Source: an uncultured Sphingomonadales bacterium
Lineage (GTDB): Bacteria > Pseudomonadota > Alphaproteobacteria > Sphingomonadales > Sphingomonadaceae
Reading direction: 5' to 3'
DNA: 64,000 nt
Assembly: GCA_903821685.1 (NCBI GenBank)
Contig: CAIJLW010000086.1
Span: forward strand, 1-64,000
The position numbers were made by a program, and so were the translations under genes. This document shows, in pieces, positions 27,000-36,271 of the stretch (positions within the stretch are counted from its first letter, which is position 1; each line of letters opens with the position of its first letter). The notes beneath the pieces were generated by a model. It was not told the origin of the DNA and made no database searches. It saw only the letters and a program-made list of their open reading frames with translations.

Positions 27000-28207
27000 G
27001 CGACAGGTATTTCCATCCGGCCCCAAATTTCAAGCAACGCCGAAGTCAAACCACGCATCATCTCCTCATTATGCTGAGGTCCAGGTGTGAAGCGCAACCG
27101 CTCGGTGCCGCGCGGCACTGTGGGGTAGTTAATTGGCTGCACATAAACGCCATATTCAGCGAGTAAAATGTCGCTGATCTTCTTGGCTTTAATAGGGTCG
27201 CCAACCATCAACGGCACGATGTGGGTGTTGCTCATCATCACAGGCAAGCCAGCATCGAAAAACAGTTTTTTGAGCATCGCTGCATTCGCTTGCTGTGCGT
27301 CGCGTTCTTCGCTTGAAGACTTTAAATGGCGCACTGCGGCCAACACACCGGCGACCAACACCGGCGACAATGACGTCGTAAAGATAAAACCAGGCGCATA
27401 AGAACGGATAACGTCGATGATATTCTGGTCAGCCGCGATATAGCCCCCCATAACTCCAAAAGCCTTACCCAGCGTACCTTCGATAATTGTTACGCGGTCA
27501 GCGACGGCATCCCGTTCCGAAATGCCACCGCCACGCGCTCCATACATACCAACGGCGTGCACTTCGTCACAATAGGTCAGCGCATTATACTTGTCTGCAA
27601 GGTCGCAAACCGCTCCAATAGGTGCTACATCTCCGTCCATGGAATAGACGCTTTCGAACGCAACCAGCTTTGGCACATCTGGATCGTCGGCCGCCAGTAA
27701 TTCTTCAAGATGGGCTAGGTCGTTGTGCCGCCACACGCGCTTTTCACAGCCTGCATTGCGGATGCCAGCAATCATCGATGCATGATTGAGTTCATCTGAG
27801 TAGATTATGCAACCCGGCAGAACCTTGGCGAGCGTGGATAAGGTCGCGTCGTTCGAAACATAGCCAGATGTGAACAACAAAGCCCCATCTTTGCCATGCA
27901 AATCTGCCAGCTCATGTTCCAGTTCGACATGATAGTGGGTGTTTCCGCCGATGTTACGTGTGCCGCCAGATCCAGCACCAACGTCGTGGAGCGCGTTTTC
28001 CATCGCGCTAATGACGTCCGGATGTTGCCCCATGCAAAGATAATCGTTCGAGCACCACACCGTTATGTCTTTGGGTCCGTTATGTCCGGCAAAGCACCGC
28101 GCGTTAGGGTAATTACCCTTGTTCCTCAGAATGTCGATAAAAACGCGATAGCGACCTTCGGAATGAAGCCGGTCAATCGCTTTTTCAAAAATTGCGTTAT
28201 AATTCAC
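26987..28207 (-). CDS. hemA: 5-aminolevulinate synthase
   Basis: Condenses glycine and succinyl-CoA to 5-aminolevulinate, the first haem step in alphaproteobacteria. The 406-residue product has [20 protein letters not shown] at the N-terminus, the HNDLAHLE and [12 protein letters not shown] segments, and the PLP Lys in [15 protein letters not shown] near 245. Start is GTG at 28207, set by the family N-terminus; its Shine-Dalgarno is weak. Succinyl-CoA made by the propionate operon at 41-48.5 kb is one of its substrates. Monocistronic on minus; no terminator is seen before the convergent overlap. Confidence 0.97.
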   Translation of the reverse strand: MNYNAIFEKAIDRLHSEGRYRVFIDILRNKGNYPNARCFAGHNGPKDITVWCSNDYLCMGQHPDVISAMENALHDVGAGSGGTRNIGGNTHYHVELEHELADLHGKDGALLFTSGYVSNDATLSTLAKVLPGCIIYSDELNHASMIAGIRNAGCEKRVWRHNDLAHLEELLAADDPDVPKLVAFESVYSMDGDVAPIGAVCDLADKYNALTYCDEVHAVGMYGARGGGISERDAVADRVTIIEGTLGKAFGVMGGYIAADQNIIDVIRSYAPGFIFTTSLSPVLVAGVLAAVRHLKSSSEERDAQQANAAMLKKLFFDAGLPVMMSNTHIVPLMVGDPIKAKKISDILLAEYGVYVQPINYPTVPRGTERLRFTPGPQHNEEMMRGLTSALLEIWGRMEIPVAQAA

Positions 28208-28337
28208 GGTTACTGACCCCGACGGTTGGACCGCGCACGCGGCTTATCGTTGCCCATTAATCGCGGAAAATGCAAAAATCTAGCGCGAACGACTTGCAAC
28301 AAGCGTCATTCCAGTTTTGTTATTGTAATAGTTGCGT

Positions 28338-29141
28338 TCAGAGTGATGAGATCCGTGTCAAACTAAAGCCAGACAATGCCGGAAGCAACGTGTTTAGACT
28401 AGCAACTGGCCCGGTTGTTACGAAAGTTCCATTCTCGGGGTCGCCGGGCCAAGTTTGGTCCTTTGTCAAATGGTGAATGCGCCGTGCGATGCCTGCTGCG
28501 CCGTCAACAAATTCTACATGCGGTGCGGCAGCGCGTAACTCATCTTCTATCAGAGGGAAATGCGTGCAACCAAGCACAACGACATCAAGTCGTGCCCCAT
28601 CTGGTTGGTCCATCAGCCCAGCCATGGCCCTTACATAAACAGCGGGATCAACTGGTTCACCGCGTATTTTTGCCTCGGCAGCACTTACAAGTTCAGGCGC
28701 AGCATGACGGAGCAACGCCATATCTGGCGCATGGTCCGCATAGAGTTTGTCAACGTAAGTTTGGCGGACTGTCGCATCGGTGCACAACAGCCCGATAACA
28801 GCGCTTTGCGTTGCTTCTGCCGCTGGTTTAATGGCCGGAACAGTACCCACCACCGGCACGTCTAACGCGGCTCGCACATGCGCCAGTGCGATTGTGCACG
28901 CGGTATTGCAGGCAATCGTGACAAGACGCGGCTTGTAACGTTCAACCAGGCGGCCGAGCAAAGCAGGCACCCGCGCCGAAACCTCCGCCTCGGTTTTGGT
29001 TCCGTAAGGCAGTCCTGCATAATCAGCTGCAAAAACAATCGGAGCGTTGGGCAAAGCGGCTTGGACGGCTTTCAGGACCGAAAGCCCGCCAATGCCGGAA
29101 TCAAAAAACAAAAGCGGCGCGCTGCTTGGAACAATCGACAT
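28338..29141 (-). CDS. murI: Glutamate racemase
   Basis: Makes D-glutamate for peptidoglycan. The 267-residue product has FDSGIGGLSVL near 15, the two catalytic cysteines in IACNTACTIALAH (about 75) and VVLGCTHFPL (about 185), and the YGTKTEAEV loop. ATG 29141 begins MSIVPSSAPLLFFDSGIGG; an in-frame extension to 29216 has no family likeness. No strong Shine-Dalgarno is visible. It diverges from plsY over a 97-base gap. Confidence 0.95.
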   Translation of the reverse strand: MSIVPSSAPLLFFDSGIGGLSVLKAVQAALPNAPIVFAADYAGLPYGTKTEAEVSARVPALLGRLVERYKPRLVTIACNTACTIALAHVRAALDVPVVGTVPAIKPAAEATQSAVIGLLCTDATVRQTYVDKLYADHAPDMALLRHAAPELVSAAEAKIRGEPVDPAVYVRAMAGLMDQPDGARLDVVVLGCTHFPLIEDELRAAAPHVEFVDGAAGIARRIHHLTKDQTWPGDPENGTFVTTGPVASLNTLLPALSGFSLTRISSL

Positions 29142-29238
29142 GCGGTATCGATAAACGGTAGCGGCTGTGCTGGCAAGCCGACAGCCTTGAGCATGCGGAA
29201 CGAAACAGCTACGCAATACAGATATTTAAAGGATTCGT

Positions 29239-29841
29239 GTGGTGAGTGATCTTTGGTTCAACATGGTTGTCGGTCTTGTGCTTGGCTATGCGCTTGGCGC
29301 CATCCCTTTCGGTTTGCTCCTGACGCGCTTGTCTGGTGGTGGCGACATCCGAACAATCGGCTCAGGGAACATAGGCGCCACCAACGTACTGCGCACAGGA
29401 CGCAAAGGTATGGCTGCACTCACATTGATCCTTGATATGCTCAAAGGATTTTGTGCGGTGTGGTTAGCCACCCATTATCTCCCTGGGGGCGAGATACTCG
29501 CAGCTGCAGGTGCGTTTTTCGGTCATCTGTACCCCGTGTGGCTTAGGTTTAAGGGTGGCAAAGGTTCTGCTACTTATGGCGGCATCTTGTTTGGCCTGTT
29601 CTGGCAGGGCGGGGTCATTTACGCGATCATTTGGTTCGGCGTTCTAATAATCTCACGCTTATCGTCTGGCGCGAGCCTAACAGCTGCCCTCTCGGCACCC
29701 ATTGCCGCCGTAATTCTTGGATATTATGATTTGGTGCCAATACTTTCCGCGTGCACGCTCATCATCTTTTGGAAGCACCGGGGTAACATCGAGCGTCTAA
29801 TCGCGGGCACAGAACCCCGCATCGGTAAAAGCAAAAGCTGA
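29239..29841 (+). CDS. plsY: Glycerol-3-phosphate acyltransferase PlsY
   Basis: Inner-membrane enzyme transferring an acyl group from acyl-phosphate to glycerol 3-phosphate, starting phospholipid synthesis. The 200-residue product has about five membrane helices and the three PlsY motifs: GSGNIGATNVLR near 42, GHLYPVWLRFKGGKGSAT near 95, and HRGNIERLIAGTE near the C-terminus. Start is GTG at 29239 (a second in-frame GTG follows at 29242), with AAAGGAT upstream. First of plsY-dprA-topA on plus. Confidence 0.95.
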   Translation: MVSDLWFNMVVGLVLGYALGAIPFGLLLTRLSGGGDIRTIGSGNIGATNVLRTGRKGMAALTLILDMLKGFCAVWLATHYLPGGEILAAAGAFFGHLYPVWLRFKGGKGSATYGGILFGLFWQGGVIYAIIWFGVLIISRLSSGASLTAALSAPIAAVILGYYDLVPILSACTLIIFWKHRGNIERLIAGTEPRIGKSKS

Positions 29842-29846
29842 CTGCG

Positions 29847-30944
29847 GTGACTTTTGGTAGCCAGATCCATTTTGATCAGCTCCTCTTGATAAGGTCACCC
29901 AATATTGGGCCTGTTAGTTATCGCCAGCTCATGTCGCGCTTCGGCAGTGCAAAGGCTGCTCTTGAGGCGTTGCCTGACCTTGTGCGGCGCCGTGGTGGCA
30001 AGCAAATGGTGCTGGCCAATGAGGCCGCTGTTGCAAGGGAGTTTCAAATAACGCGTGCTTTCGGTGCGCGACATGTCTTCGCGGGTGATACTGACTATCC
30101 GCTCCTGCTATCGCACCTCGACAATGCGCCGCCGGTAATGTGCGTGAAAGGAGATCTGGCTTTGTTAGCGCGTCCGGCAGTTGCACTTGTGGGCGCACGC
30201 AATGCGTCGGCAGGCGCTTGCCAGTTTGCGCGGCAATTGGCCTTTGAACTTAGCCAAATGGGGCTGTCTGTTGTATCTGGCCTAGCACGCGGCATTGATA
30301 CCGCCGCGCATATGGGGTCAATTGATAGCGGAACGATCGCGGTCATTGCTGGTGGGATAGACGTGGTTTACCCCCCAGAAAACCCGGCATTGCAGGACAG
30401 AATTGCCGACCGCGGGCTTCTTATCGCAGAGCAGCCCCCAGGCACTGAACCGAGAGCGCGGCACTTCCCCTATCGCAATCGCATTATCGATGGGTTATCT
30501 GCTGGAACCGTGGTGATTGAGGCTGCGCCAAAGTCGGGATCGCTCATTACCGCGCGGCTTGCAGCGGAGGCCGGGCGTGAGGTCATGGCTGTTCCAGGTT
30601 CGCCACTTGATCCGAGATCCCGCGGCTGCAATGAACTTATCCGTGAGGGCGCTACTCTTGTGCAAAATGCATCCGAGATTGCAGAGATGATCCATCCAAT
30701 CGACAATCGCATGCTTGGGCAGTCTGCATCCCACGCCAATCTAGCTCCAAAGATATCCGACGACGGCAGCAACGCCGAACGCAATGCCGTTATCGACCTG
30801 ATGGGCATGACCTATGTTTCGGTCGATGAATTGGTGCGGCAATCCGGAAGCAGTCCAGCAACTGTCCAGATGGTATTACTGGAATTTGAGTTGGCCGGAA
30901 AATTGGAGCGCGGGGCAGGCGGCAAGGTTCGTTTTACAGCATGA
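29847..30944 (+). CDS. dprA: DNA-processing protein DprA
   Basis: Binds incoming single-stranded DNA and loads RecA during natural transformation. The 365-residue product has an N-terminal SAM-like helical region (1-75), the Rossmann domain (about 80-290) with GARNASAGACQFARQ, SGLARGIDTAAHMG and EQPPGTEPRARHFPYRNR, and a C-terminal winged-helix (DML1-like) domain (about 310-365). Start is GTG at 29847, 5 bases after plsY, with a poor Shine-Dalgarno, so coupling to plsY is likely. No other competence gene is in the window. Confidence 0.94.
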   Translation: MTFGSQIHFDQLLLIRSPNIGPVSYRQLMSRFGSAKAALEALPDLVRRRGGKQMVLANEAAVAREFQITRAFGARHVFAGDTDYPLLLSHLDNAPPVMCVKGDLALLARPAVALVGARNASAGACQFARQLAFELSQMGLSVVSGLARGIDTAAHMGSIDSGTIAVIAGGIDVVYPPENPALQDRIADRGLLIAEQPPGTEPRARHFPYRNRIIDGLSAGTVVIEAAPKSGSLITARLAAEAGREVMAVPGSPLDPRSRGCNELIREGATLVQNASEIAEMIHPIDNRMLGQSASHANLAPKISDDGSNAERNAVIDLMGMTYVSVDELVRQSGSSPATVQMVLLEFELAGKLERGAGGKVRFTA

Positions 30945-31035
30945 AATAACATCGCATTTTTCATCTTGACGGGGGGCACCTTACCCCACCAGCCTATGCG
31001 CGTACGCGAGGGATTTTAGAAAAGCACAAAATATC

Positions 31036-33594
31036 ATGCAATTAGTTATTGTTGAATCACCTGCAAAAGCCAAGACGATCGAGAAATATTTGGGCCCCGG
31101 CTTTAAGGTGCTGGCCTCTTACGGCCATATCCGTGACCTGCCGCCCAAGGATGGATCGGTCGATCCCGACAATGGCTTTGAAATGCTATGGGATAACTAT
31201 GCTGACAAGGCCAAGCAGCTCAAGGCAATCACGGACGAGGCCAAGAAGGCAGATAGTTTAATCCTTGCGACCGACCCCGATCGCGAAGGTGAGGCAATCA
31301 GCTGGCATGTGCAGGAAGTGCTCGCGAAGAAAAAAGTGCTGCCGGCAAAGGTCGGCCGCGTAACCTTTAACGCCATTACCAAACAAGCCGTGACCGATGC
31401 GATGAAGCACCCACGCGCGTTGGATGTCGACCTCATCGATGCCTATCGCGCCCGCCGCGCACTCGATTATCTGGTCGGTTTCACTCTTTCGCCTGTCTTG
31501 TGGCGCAAATTGCCCGGCGCGAAATCTGCCGGGCGTGTGCAGTCGGTCGCGTTGCGCCTAATCGTTGAACGCGAACGCGAAATTGAGGCCTTCCGTGCGC
31601 AGGAATATTGGTCCGTCAAAGCCGGCATGGAGCATAAGGGGCAAAAATTTGATGCCCGTTTGATCCAGTATCTGGGCAAGAAGCTCGACAAGATGGATTT
31701 GAAAAATGAAGGGGATGCAGAGCAAGCGCGCCTTGCAGTGGAAGCCGGCAAATTTACCGTCGAGACCGTTGAGACCAAACCTGTAACTCGCAATCCACAA
31801 CCGCCCTTCACGACGTCCACTTTGCAGCAAGAAGCCGCGCGTAAGCTTGGTTTTTCCGCAAGCCATACGATGCGTATCGCCCAAGGCCTATATGAAGACG
31901 GCGCGATTACCTACATGCGGACCGATGGCGTCCAGATGGACCACAGCGCCATTTCCGCCGCGCGTAAATCGATCTCCGACCGCTTTGACAGCGGATATCT
32001 ACCGGAGAAACCGCGCGTTTATCAAACGAAGGCGAAGAATGCGCAGGAAGCGCATGAGGCAATACGTCCAACTGATTTCAATAAAAACAAAGCAGGTTCG
32101 GGGGATCATGACCGCCTGTATGACCTGATTTTTAAACGTGCAATGGCGAGCCAGATGGCCTCGGCGCTCATGGAACGCACCACAATCGATTTTCTTGATG
32201 GCACCGGACAAACAGGGTTGCGCGCGACCGGGCAGGTCATGAAATTCCCTGGTTTCCTTGCCGTATATGAAGAAGGCCGCGACGATAGTGACAGTGAAGA
32301 CAGCGCCATCTTGCCAGCCATGGCCGTTGGCGACGCGCCTGCGAAGCACGCTGCGGAAAAGATCCAGCACTTTACCCAGCCGCCACCGCGTTTCTCCGAA
32401 GCAACGTTGGTGAAGCGTCTTGAAGAGTTGGGGATCGGCCGCCCATCGACATACGCATCAACTATTCAGGTTCTAAAAGACCGCACATATGTACGAGTAG
32501 AAAAAAATCGTTTTTTTGCAGAAGAATCTGGGCGATTGCTTACAGCATTTCTTGAGCGGTTTTTTGAACGTTATGTCGCGTATGATTACACCGCTGGCCT
32601 AGAGGATCAGTTGGATGAAATTAGTGGTGGCCGTGCCAATTGGCAGTCATTTCTTGAGGCTTTTTGGCGTGATTTTAAGCCAAAGACGGCTGAGGTCATG
32701 GAGCAGAAACCGTCAGAGGTTACAGCCGAACTTGATATATTCTTATCACCATATCTCTTTCCCGAACGCGAAGACGGCGCTGATCCCAGACTTTGCCCCA
32801 AATGTGGGGAAGGCAGGCTTGCCTTGCGCGGTGGAAAATTTGGTGCGTTTGTTGCATGTTCAAATTATCCCGACTGCAAATATACCCGCAAATTCGCGCA
32901 GCCCGGCGGCGAAAATGGTGAAGATGCCGGCCCCGAGGTTCTAGGTCAGCATCCTGAAACCCAATTGGAAGTGACTCGGAAGTCTGGGCGCTTTGGGCCT
33001 TACTTTGAAACGGGCGAGGGCACTGATGTAAAGCGAGCCTCAATCCCGAAAGATATTCCGGCAGAAGATATTGGGTTAGAATGGGCTGTGAAGCTGCTGT
33101 CATTGCCCCGCACCATCGGAATACACCCCGAAAGCGGCGAACCAGTGATGGCAAGCATTGGTCGTTATGGGCCTTACCTTGCACATAATGGTAAATATGC
33201 CCGTTTGCAGTCAACCACCGAGGTGTTCGAAACCGGAATGAACAGCGCGGTTGTGAAGTTGGCCGAAGCTTTGGCTAACCCAGGCCGTGGGCGTGGTGCC
33301 GCACGCGCGCCGTTAAAGGAATTTGGCAAACATCCGCGCACCGATGCTGAAATCAAGCTCATGGAGGGCCGCTTTGGTCCTTATGTGACCGATGGCACCA
33401 CCAATGCAACATTGCCCAAATCCATTTCGCCTGATGCGCTCACGCTTGAAGAAGCCGCGCAGCTAATCGATGCACGTGCAGCTATGCCACCAAAGGGCAA
33501 GGTCAAGAAAAAGGCTGCGGCGAAAAAGAAAGCTGCCCCAAAGAAAGCAGCGGCAAAACCAAAGGCTGGGGCTAAGACAAAGAAAGCGGAATAA
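31036..33594 (+). CDS. topA: DNA topoisomerase I
   Basis: Type IA topoisomerase relaxing negative supercoils. The 852-residue product has the TOPRIM domain (LVIVESPAKAKTIEKYLG and DPDREGEAISWH), the catalytic Tyr293 in ITYMRTDG, one C-terminal zinc ribbon with CPKCGEG and CSNYPDC (about 590-620), further degenerate TopA C-terminal repeats, and a Lys/Ala-rich tail (about 815-852) that likely contacts DNA or RNA polymerase. ATG 31036 opens MQLVIVESPAK. It follows dprA by 91 bases with no clear promoter. Confidence 0.97.
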   Translation: MQLVIVESPAKAKTIEKYLGPGFKVLASYGHIRDLPPKDGSVDPDNGFEMLWDNYADKAKQLKAITDEAKKADSLILATDPDREGEAISWHVQEVLAKKKVLPAKVGRVTFNAITKQAVTDAMKHPRALDVDLIDAYRARRALDYLVGFTLSPVLWRKLPGAKSAGRVQSVALRLIVEREREIEAFRAQEYWSVKAGMEHKGQKFDARLIQYLGKKLDKMDLKNEGDAEQARLAVEAGKFTVETVETKPVTRNPQPPFTTSTLQQEAARKLGFSASHTMRIAQGLYEDGAITYMRTDGVQMDHSAISAARKSISDRFDSGYLPEKPRVYQTKAKNAQEAHEAIRPTDFNKNKAGSGDHDRLYDLIFKRAMASQMASALMERTTIDFLDGTGQTGLRATGQVMKFPGFLAVYEEGRDDSDSEDSAILPAMAVGDAPAKHAAEKIQHFTQPPPRFSEATLVKRLEELGIGRPSTYASTIQVLKDRTYVRVEKNRFFAEESGRLLTAFLERFFERYVAYDYTAGLEDQLDEISGGRANWQSFLEAFWRDFKPKTAEVMEQKPSEVTAELDIFLSPYLFPEREDGADPRLCPKCGEGRLALRGGKFGAFVACSNYPDCKYTRKFAQPGGENGEDAGPEVLGQHPETQLEVTRKSGRFGPYFETGEGTDVKRASIPKDIPAEDIGLEWAVKLLSLPRTIGIHPESGEPVMASIGRYGPYLAHNGKYARLQSTTEVFETGMNSAVVKLAEALANPGRGRGAARAPLKEFGKHPRTDAEIKLMEGRFGPYVTDGTTNATLPKSISPDALTLEEAAQLIDARAAMPPKGKVKKKAAAKKKAAPKKAAAKPKAGAKTKKAE

Positions 33595-33703
33595 CGAGAC
33601 CTACCTCAGACACACGGGACGTCCTTTGGGACTTGGGTTTGAGCTTTGGAGAGTAAGATACTGAAGCGCGTTCAGCGTGTTTATTGGCGCGTCAGGGCTT
33701 CTA

Positions 33704-34597
33704 TCACTCCACCCACTCAAGCCCAATATCGCGATATAGGCTGCGGTCTTCGTCCCATTTGGCATGCACTTTTACATGCAAATAAAGATGAACTTTAACA
33801 CCCATTAGCTTTGCCAGCTCAAGGCGTGCTGCTTCGCCAATCGCCTTAATGCGCGCGCCACCTTTGCCCAAGACAATGGCGCGCTGGGTCGGCCGGGCGA
33901 CGAGTATCTGCTGGTGAATTTCAAGCGACCCGTCTTCACGCTCGCTATACTTTTCGGTCTCAACCGCGCTGGCATAAGGTAGTTCTTCGTGCAATTGCAG
34001 ATAGAGCTGTTCCCGCGTGATTTCGGAGGCGATCAACCGGTCTGTGGCATCAGACACTTGATCCTCAGGGAAATGCCATTCTCCCTCAGGCATATTGTCG
34101 GCAAGCGCGGTTTTGAATTCTTCAAGGCCGTCACCCGTTGCCGCGCTGATATAATAGATCTGCTCAAACGCGCATTTGTCGGTCAATTTCGTTGTGAGCG
34201 CGAGCAGCTTATCCTTGGCTGCTATATCGACCTTGTTCAAAACTAGCCATTTACGTTCGGGCCGGTCTTTTAGGCCATCGAGGATTTTTTCAACCTTTGG
34301 TCCAGCGCCAGCCCGGCCATCGACAATCAATGCGATCATGTCGGCGTCACCCGCGCCATCCCATGCCGCCGCGACCATAGCGCGATCAAACCTACGCTGT
34401 GCCGCAAAGATTCCCGGTGTATCGACTAAAATGATCTGCGTTTCACCAGCCAGCGCCACTCCTAACATACGCGTACGGGTAGTTTGTGCCTTTGGACTGA
34501 CGATCGCTACCTTTTGCCCGACGAGAGCGTTGACCAAGGTCGACTTTCCGGCATTTGGCGCGCCGATAATGGCAACATGTCCGCATTTCTTGGTCAT
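33704..34597 (-). CDS. era: GTPase Era
   Basis: Ribosome-assembly GTPase binding the 3' end of 16S rRNA. The 297-residue product has G1 GAPNAGKST (12-20), G2 in AQTTRTRML, G3 DTPG near 59, G4 NKVD near 123, and a C-terminal KH domain with VLGKGGARIKAIGEAAR (about 240-256). Its ATG overlaps the stop of rnc (ATGA). lepB-rnc-era is a classic operon, here on minus. Confidence 0.97.
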   Translation of the reverse strand: MTKKCGHVAIIGAPNAGKSTLVNALVGQKVAIVSPKAQTTRTRMLGVALAGETQIILVDTPGIFAAQRRFDRAMVAAAWDGAGDADMIALIVDGRAGAGPKVEKILDGLKDRPERKWLVLNKVDIAAKDKLLALTTKLTDKCAFEQIYYISAATGDGLEEFKTALADNMPEGEWHFPEDQVSDATDRLIASEITREQLYLQLHEELPYASAVETEKYSEREDGSLEIHQQILVARPTQRAIVLGKGGARIKAIGEAARLELAKLMGVKVHLYLHVKVHAKWDEDRSLYRDIGLEWVE

Positions 34598-35262
34598 GCG
34601 TTGGTTTCCAAAAAGGCAAGTGCTGCAGCGGTTTCGGCGCCCTGTTTACTGTTCGCGCTTGCAGTGACGGGGGTAAAACCTTTCACGGTAACGGTGATTT
34701 CAAATATCATAGAGTGGGGAGGGCCTTCTTTTTTTGTGACAACATATTCTGGAACCTTGCGCCCATGGGCGGCGCACCATTCCTGTAATTCGGATTTAGG
34801 GTGCTTGGGGGCACCATTTGCGGTTTCAAGAAGTGGCGCCCAGAGTTGCTCTATAAACTTGCGCGCAGCATTTAGGCCGCGATCAAGATACAACGCGCCA
34901 ATAATTGCCTCCATGACGTCACCCAACACATTCTCACTTTGTTGAGCGCCATCGTCACGGGCCTGCTTTCCAAGCCGCAAATATGCAGCCAGGCCAATTT
35001 TTCGAGCAATTTCGGCGCATGTTGCACCGGATACAAGGGCGTTTAAACGGTGCGACAAGCGTCCTTCTGCTTCGTCGCTGAAGCGGTGATACAGCATGTC
35101 AGCTATGACGAGGCCCAATATTCGATCGCCCAAAAATTCGAGGCGCTGATAATCGGGTTGCCCAGTGCTTCCATGGGTTAATGCGCGGTTATACAGAGCC
35201 CAATCCGACGGCTGCTCAGGAAGTATCTCCGCCAGCCAAATCTCCTGATCGCTGCCAATCAA
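34594..35262 (-). CDS. rnc: Ribonuclease III
   Basis: Double-strand-specific endoribonuclease for rRNA maturation and RNA decay. The 222-residue product has the signature RLEFLGDRILGL near 47, the second catalytic Asp/Glu in LGDVMEAIIGALYLD near 115, and a C-terminal double-stranded-RNA-binding domain (about 150-220). Start is TTG at 35262, which forms a TTGA overlap with the lepB stop and gives a normal length; any earlier in-frame start would run far into lepB. Coupled to both lepB and era. Confidence 0.94.
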   Translation of the reverse strand: MIGSDQEIWLAEILPEQPSDWALYNRALTHGSTGQPDYQRLEFLGDRILGLVIADMLYHRFSDEAEGRLSHRLNALVSGATCAEIARKIGLAAYLRLGKQARDDGAQQSENVLGDVMEAIIGALYLDRGLNAARKFIEQLWAPLLETANGAPKHPKSELQEWCAAHGRKVPEYVVTKKEGPPHSMIFEITVTVKGFTPVTASANSKQGAETAAALAFLETNA

Positions 35263-36149
35263 AATCCACGTCCAATGCGTTCGGGGCGTATTGCAGTGAA
35301 CCAAGTCCACGGCAGCAACCAATGCGACGACCCATCGGTCGAGAAAACAGATACAAGCGCGCGGCCGACTAAGTTTTTCTGCGGTACAATTCCGATGGCG
35401 CCGGGCTTGTCTATGGGCGTCCACCGACTGTCTGCACTGCGGTCACGATTGTCGCCCATCAGGAATAGATCATCCTCGCCGACAACAAAGGCCTGGGTAT
35501 TGTCACCCTCAAGGCCGTTTTGCAGGTCCAATATCTCATAGCTTTTGCCCTCGGGCAACGTCTCGCGATATCGCGGATAACGACATTGTGAACCACCGTC
35601 GGCGCTGGGTTCCTCCATATCGGGCCGCCAGCAAGGGAAGGGATTACGGTCAACCTCTGCTGTGTCGCGCATATTTTGGGTGACAGGTATAACAAGGTCG
35701 GCAATGCGCTCCTTTTTTACCGCCACACCATTTATTTCCAATATGCCGTCGCGCAATTGAATAACGTCACCGGGAAGGCCAATGACGCGCTTAATATAGT
35801 CGGTGCCGTTCGACATAGGCGCTTTGAAAACAACGACATCACCACGCGTTGGTTGGCTGGCAAAAATACGGCCTGGAATGATTGGTAAGGATAGCGGCAG
35901 GCTATATTTTGAATAGCCATAAGGCCATTTTGCTACCAACAGATAATCCCCAATCAATAAGCGTGGTTGCATCGATTCAGACGGAATGTTGAAGGGCGAA
36001 ACGATGAAACTGCGTAACACAAACACGAACAAAGCGAGCTTTAAAAGGAAGCTTCCATATTCGCGCCATTCGGACGCTTGTGTTGGCGCAGCCTGTGTTT
36101 CAGACACTGCCGCGGCTAAATCGTCCGGCTTTTCGGTGGTTGAAGTCAC
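35259..36149 (-). CDS. lepB: Signal peptidase I
   Basis: Membrane protease that removes signal peptides. The 296-residue product has a hydrophilic N-terminus, a single helix (about 37-55), the catalytic Ser in IPSESMQPRLLIGDYLLV, the catalytic Lys in DYIKRVIGLPGD, and the box E GDNRDRSADSR. GTG 36149 has GAGA 5 bases upstream; an in-frame TTG at 36161 is possible. The region between the Lys motif and GDNRDRS is long and holds two cysteines (in PFPCWRP and SQCRYP), perhaps a periplasmic disulfide. First of lepB-rnc-era. Confidence 0.95.
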   Translation of the reverse strand: MTSTTEKPDDLAAAVSETQAAPTQASEWREYGSFLLKLALFVFVLRSFIVSPFNIPSESMQPRLLIGDYLLVAKWPYGYSKYSLPLSLPIIPGRIFASQPTRGDVVVFKAPMSNGTDYIKRVIGLPGDVIQLRDGILEINGVAVKKERIADLVIPVTQNMRDTAEVDRNPFPCWRPDMEEPSADGGSQCRYPRYRETLPEGKSYEILDLQNGLEGDNTQAFVVGEDDLFLMGDNRDRSADSRWTPIDKPGAIGIVPQKNLVGRALVSVFSTDGSSHWLLPWTWFTAIRPERIGRGF

Positions 36150-36271
36150 AAATTCTCGCAAATAAAAGGTCGGCTGGCGACGGATTGACTAGTCTTTTAC
36201 AGCGTAGGCGCGTTATTTGCCAGTGCCGAGATTCACTGTCGGCCGCGATGCCATAATTTAAGGGACAAAAA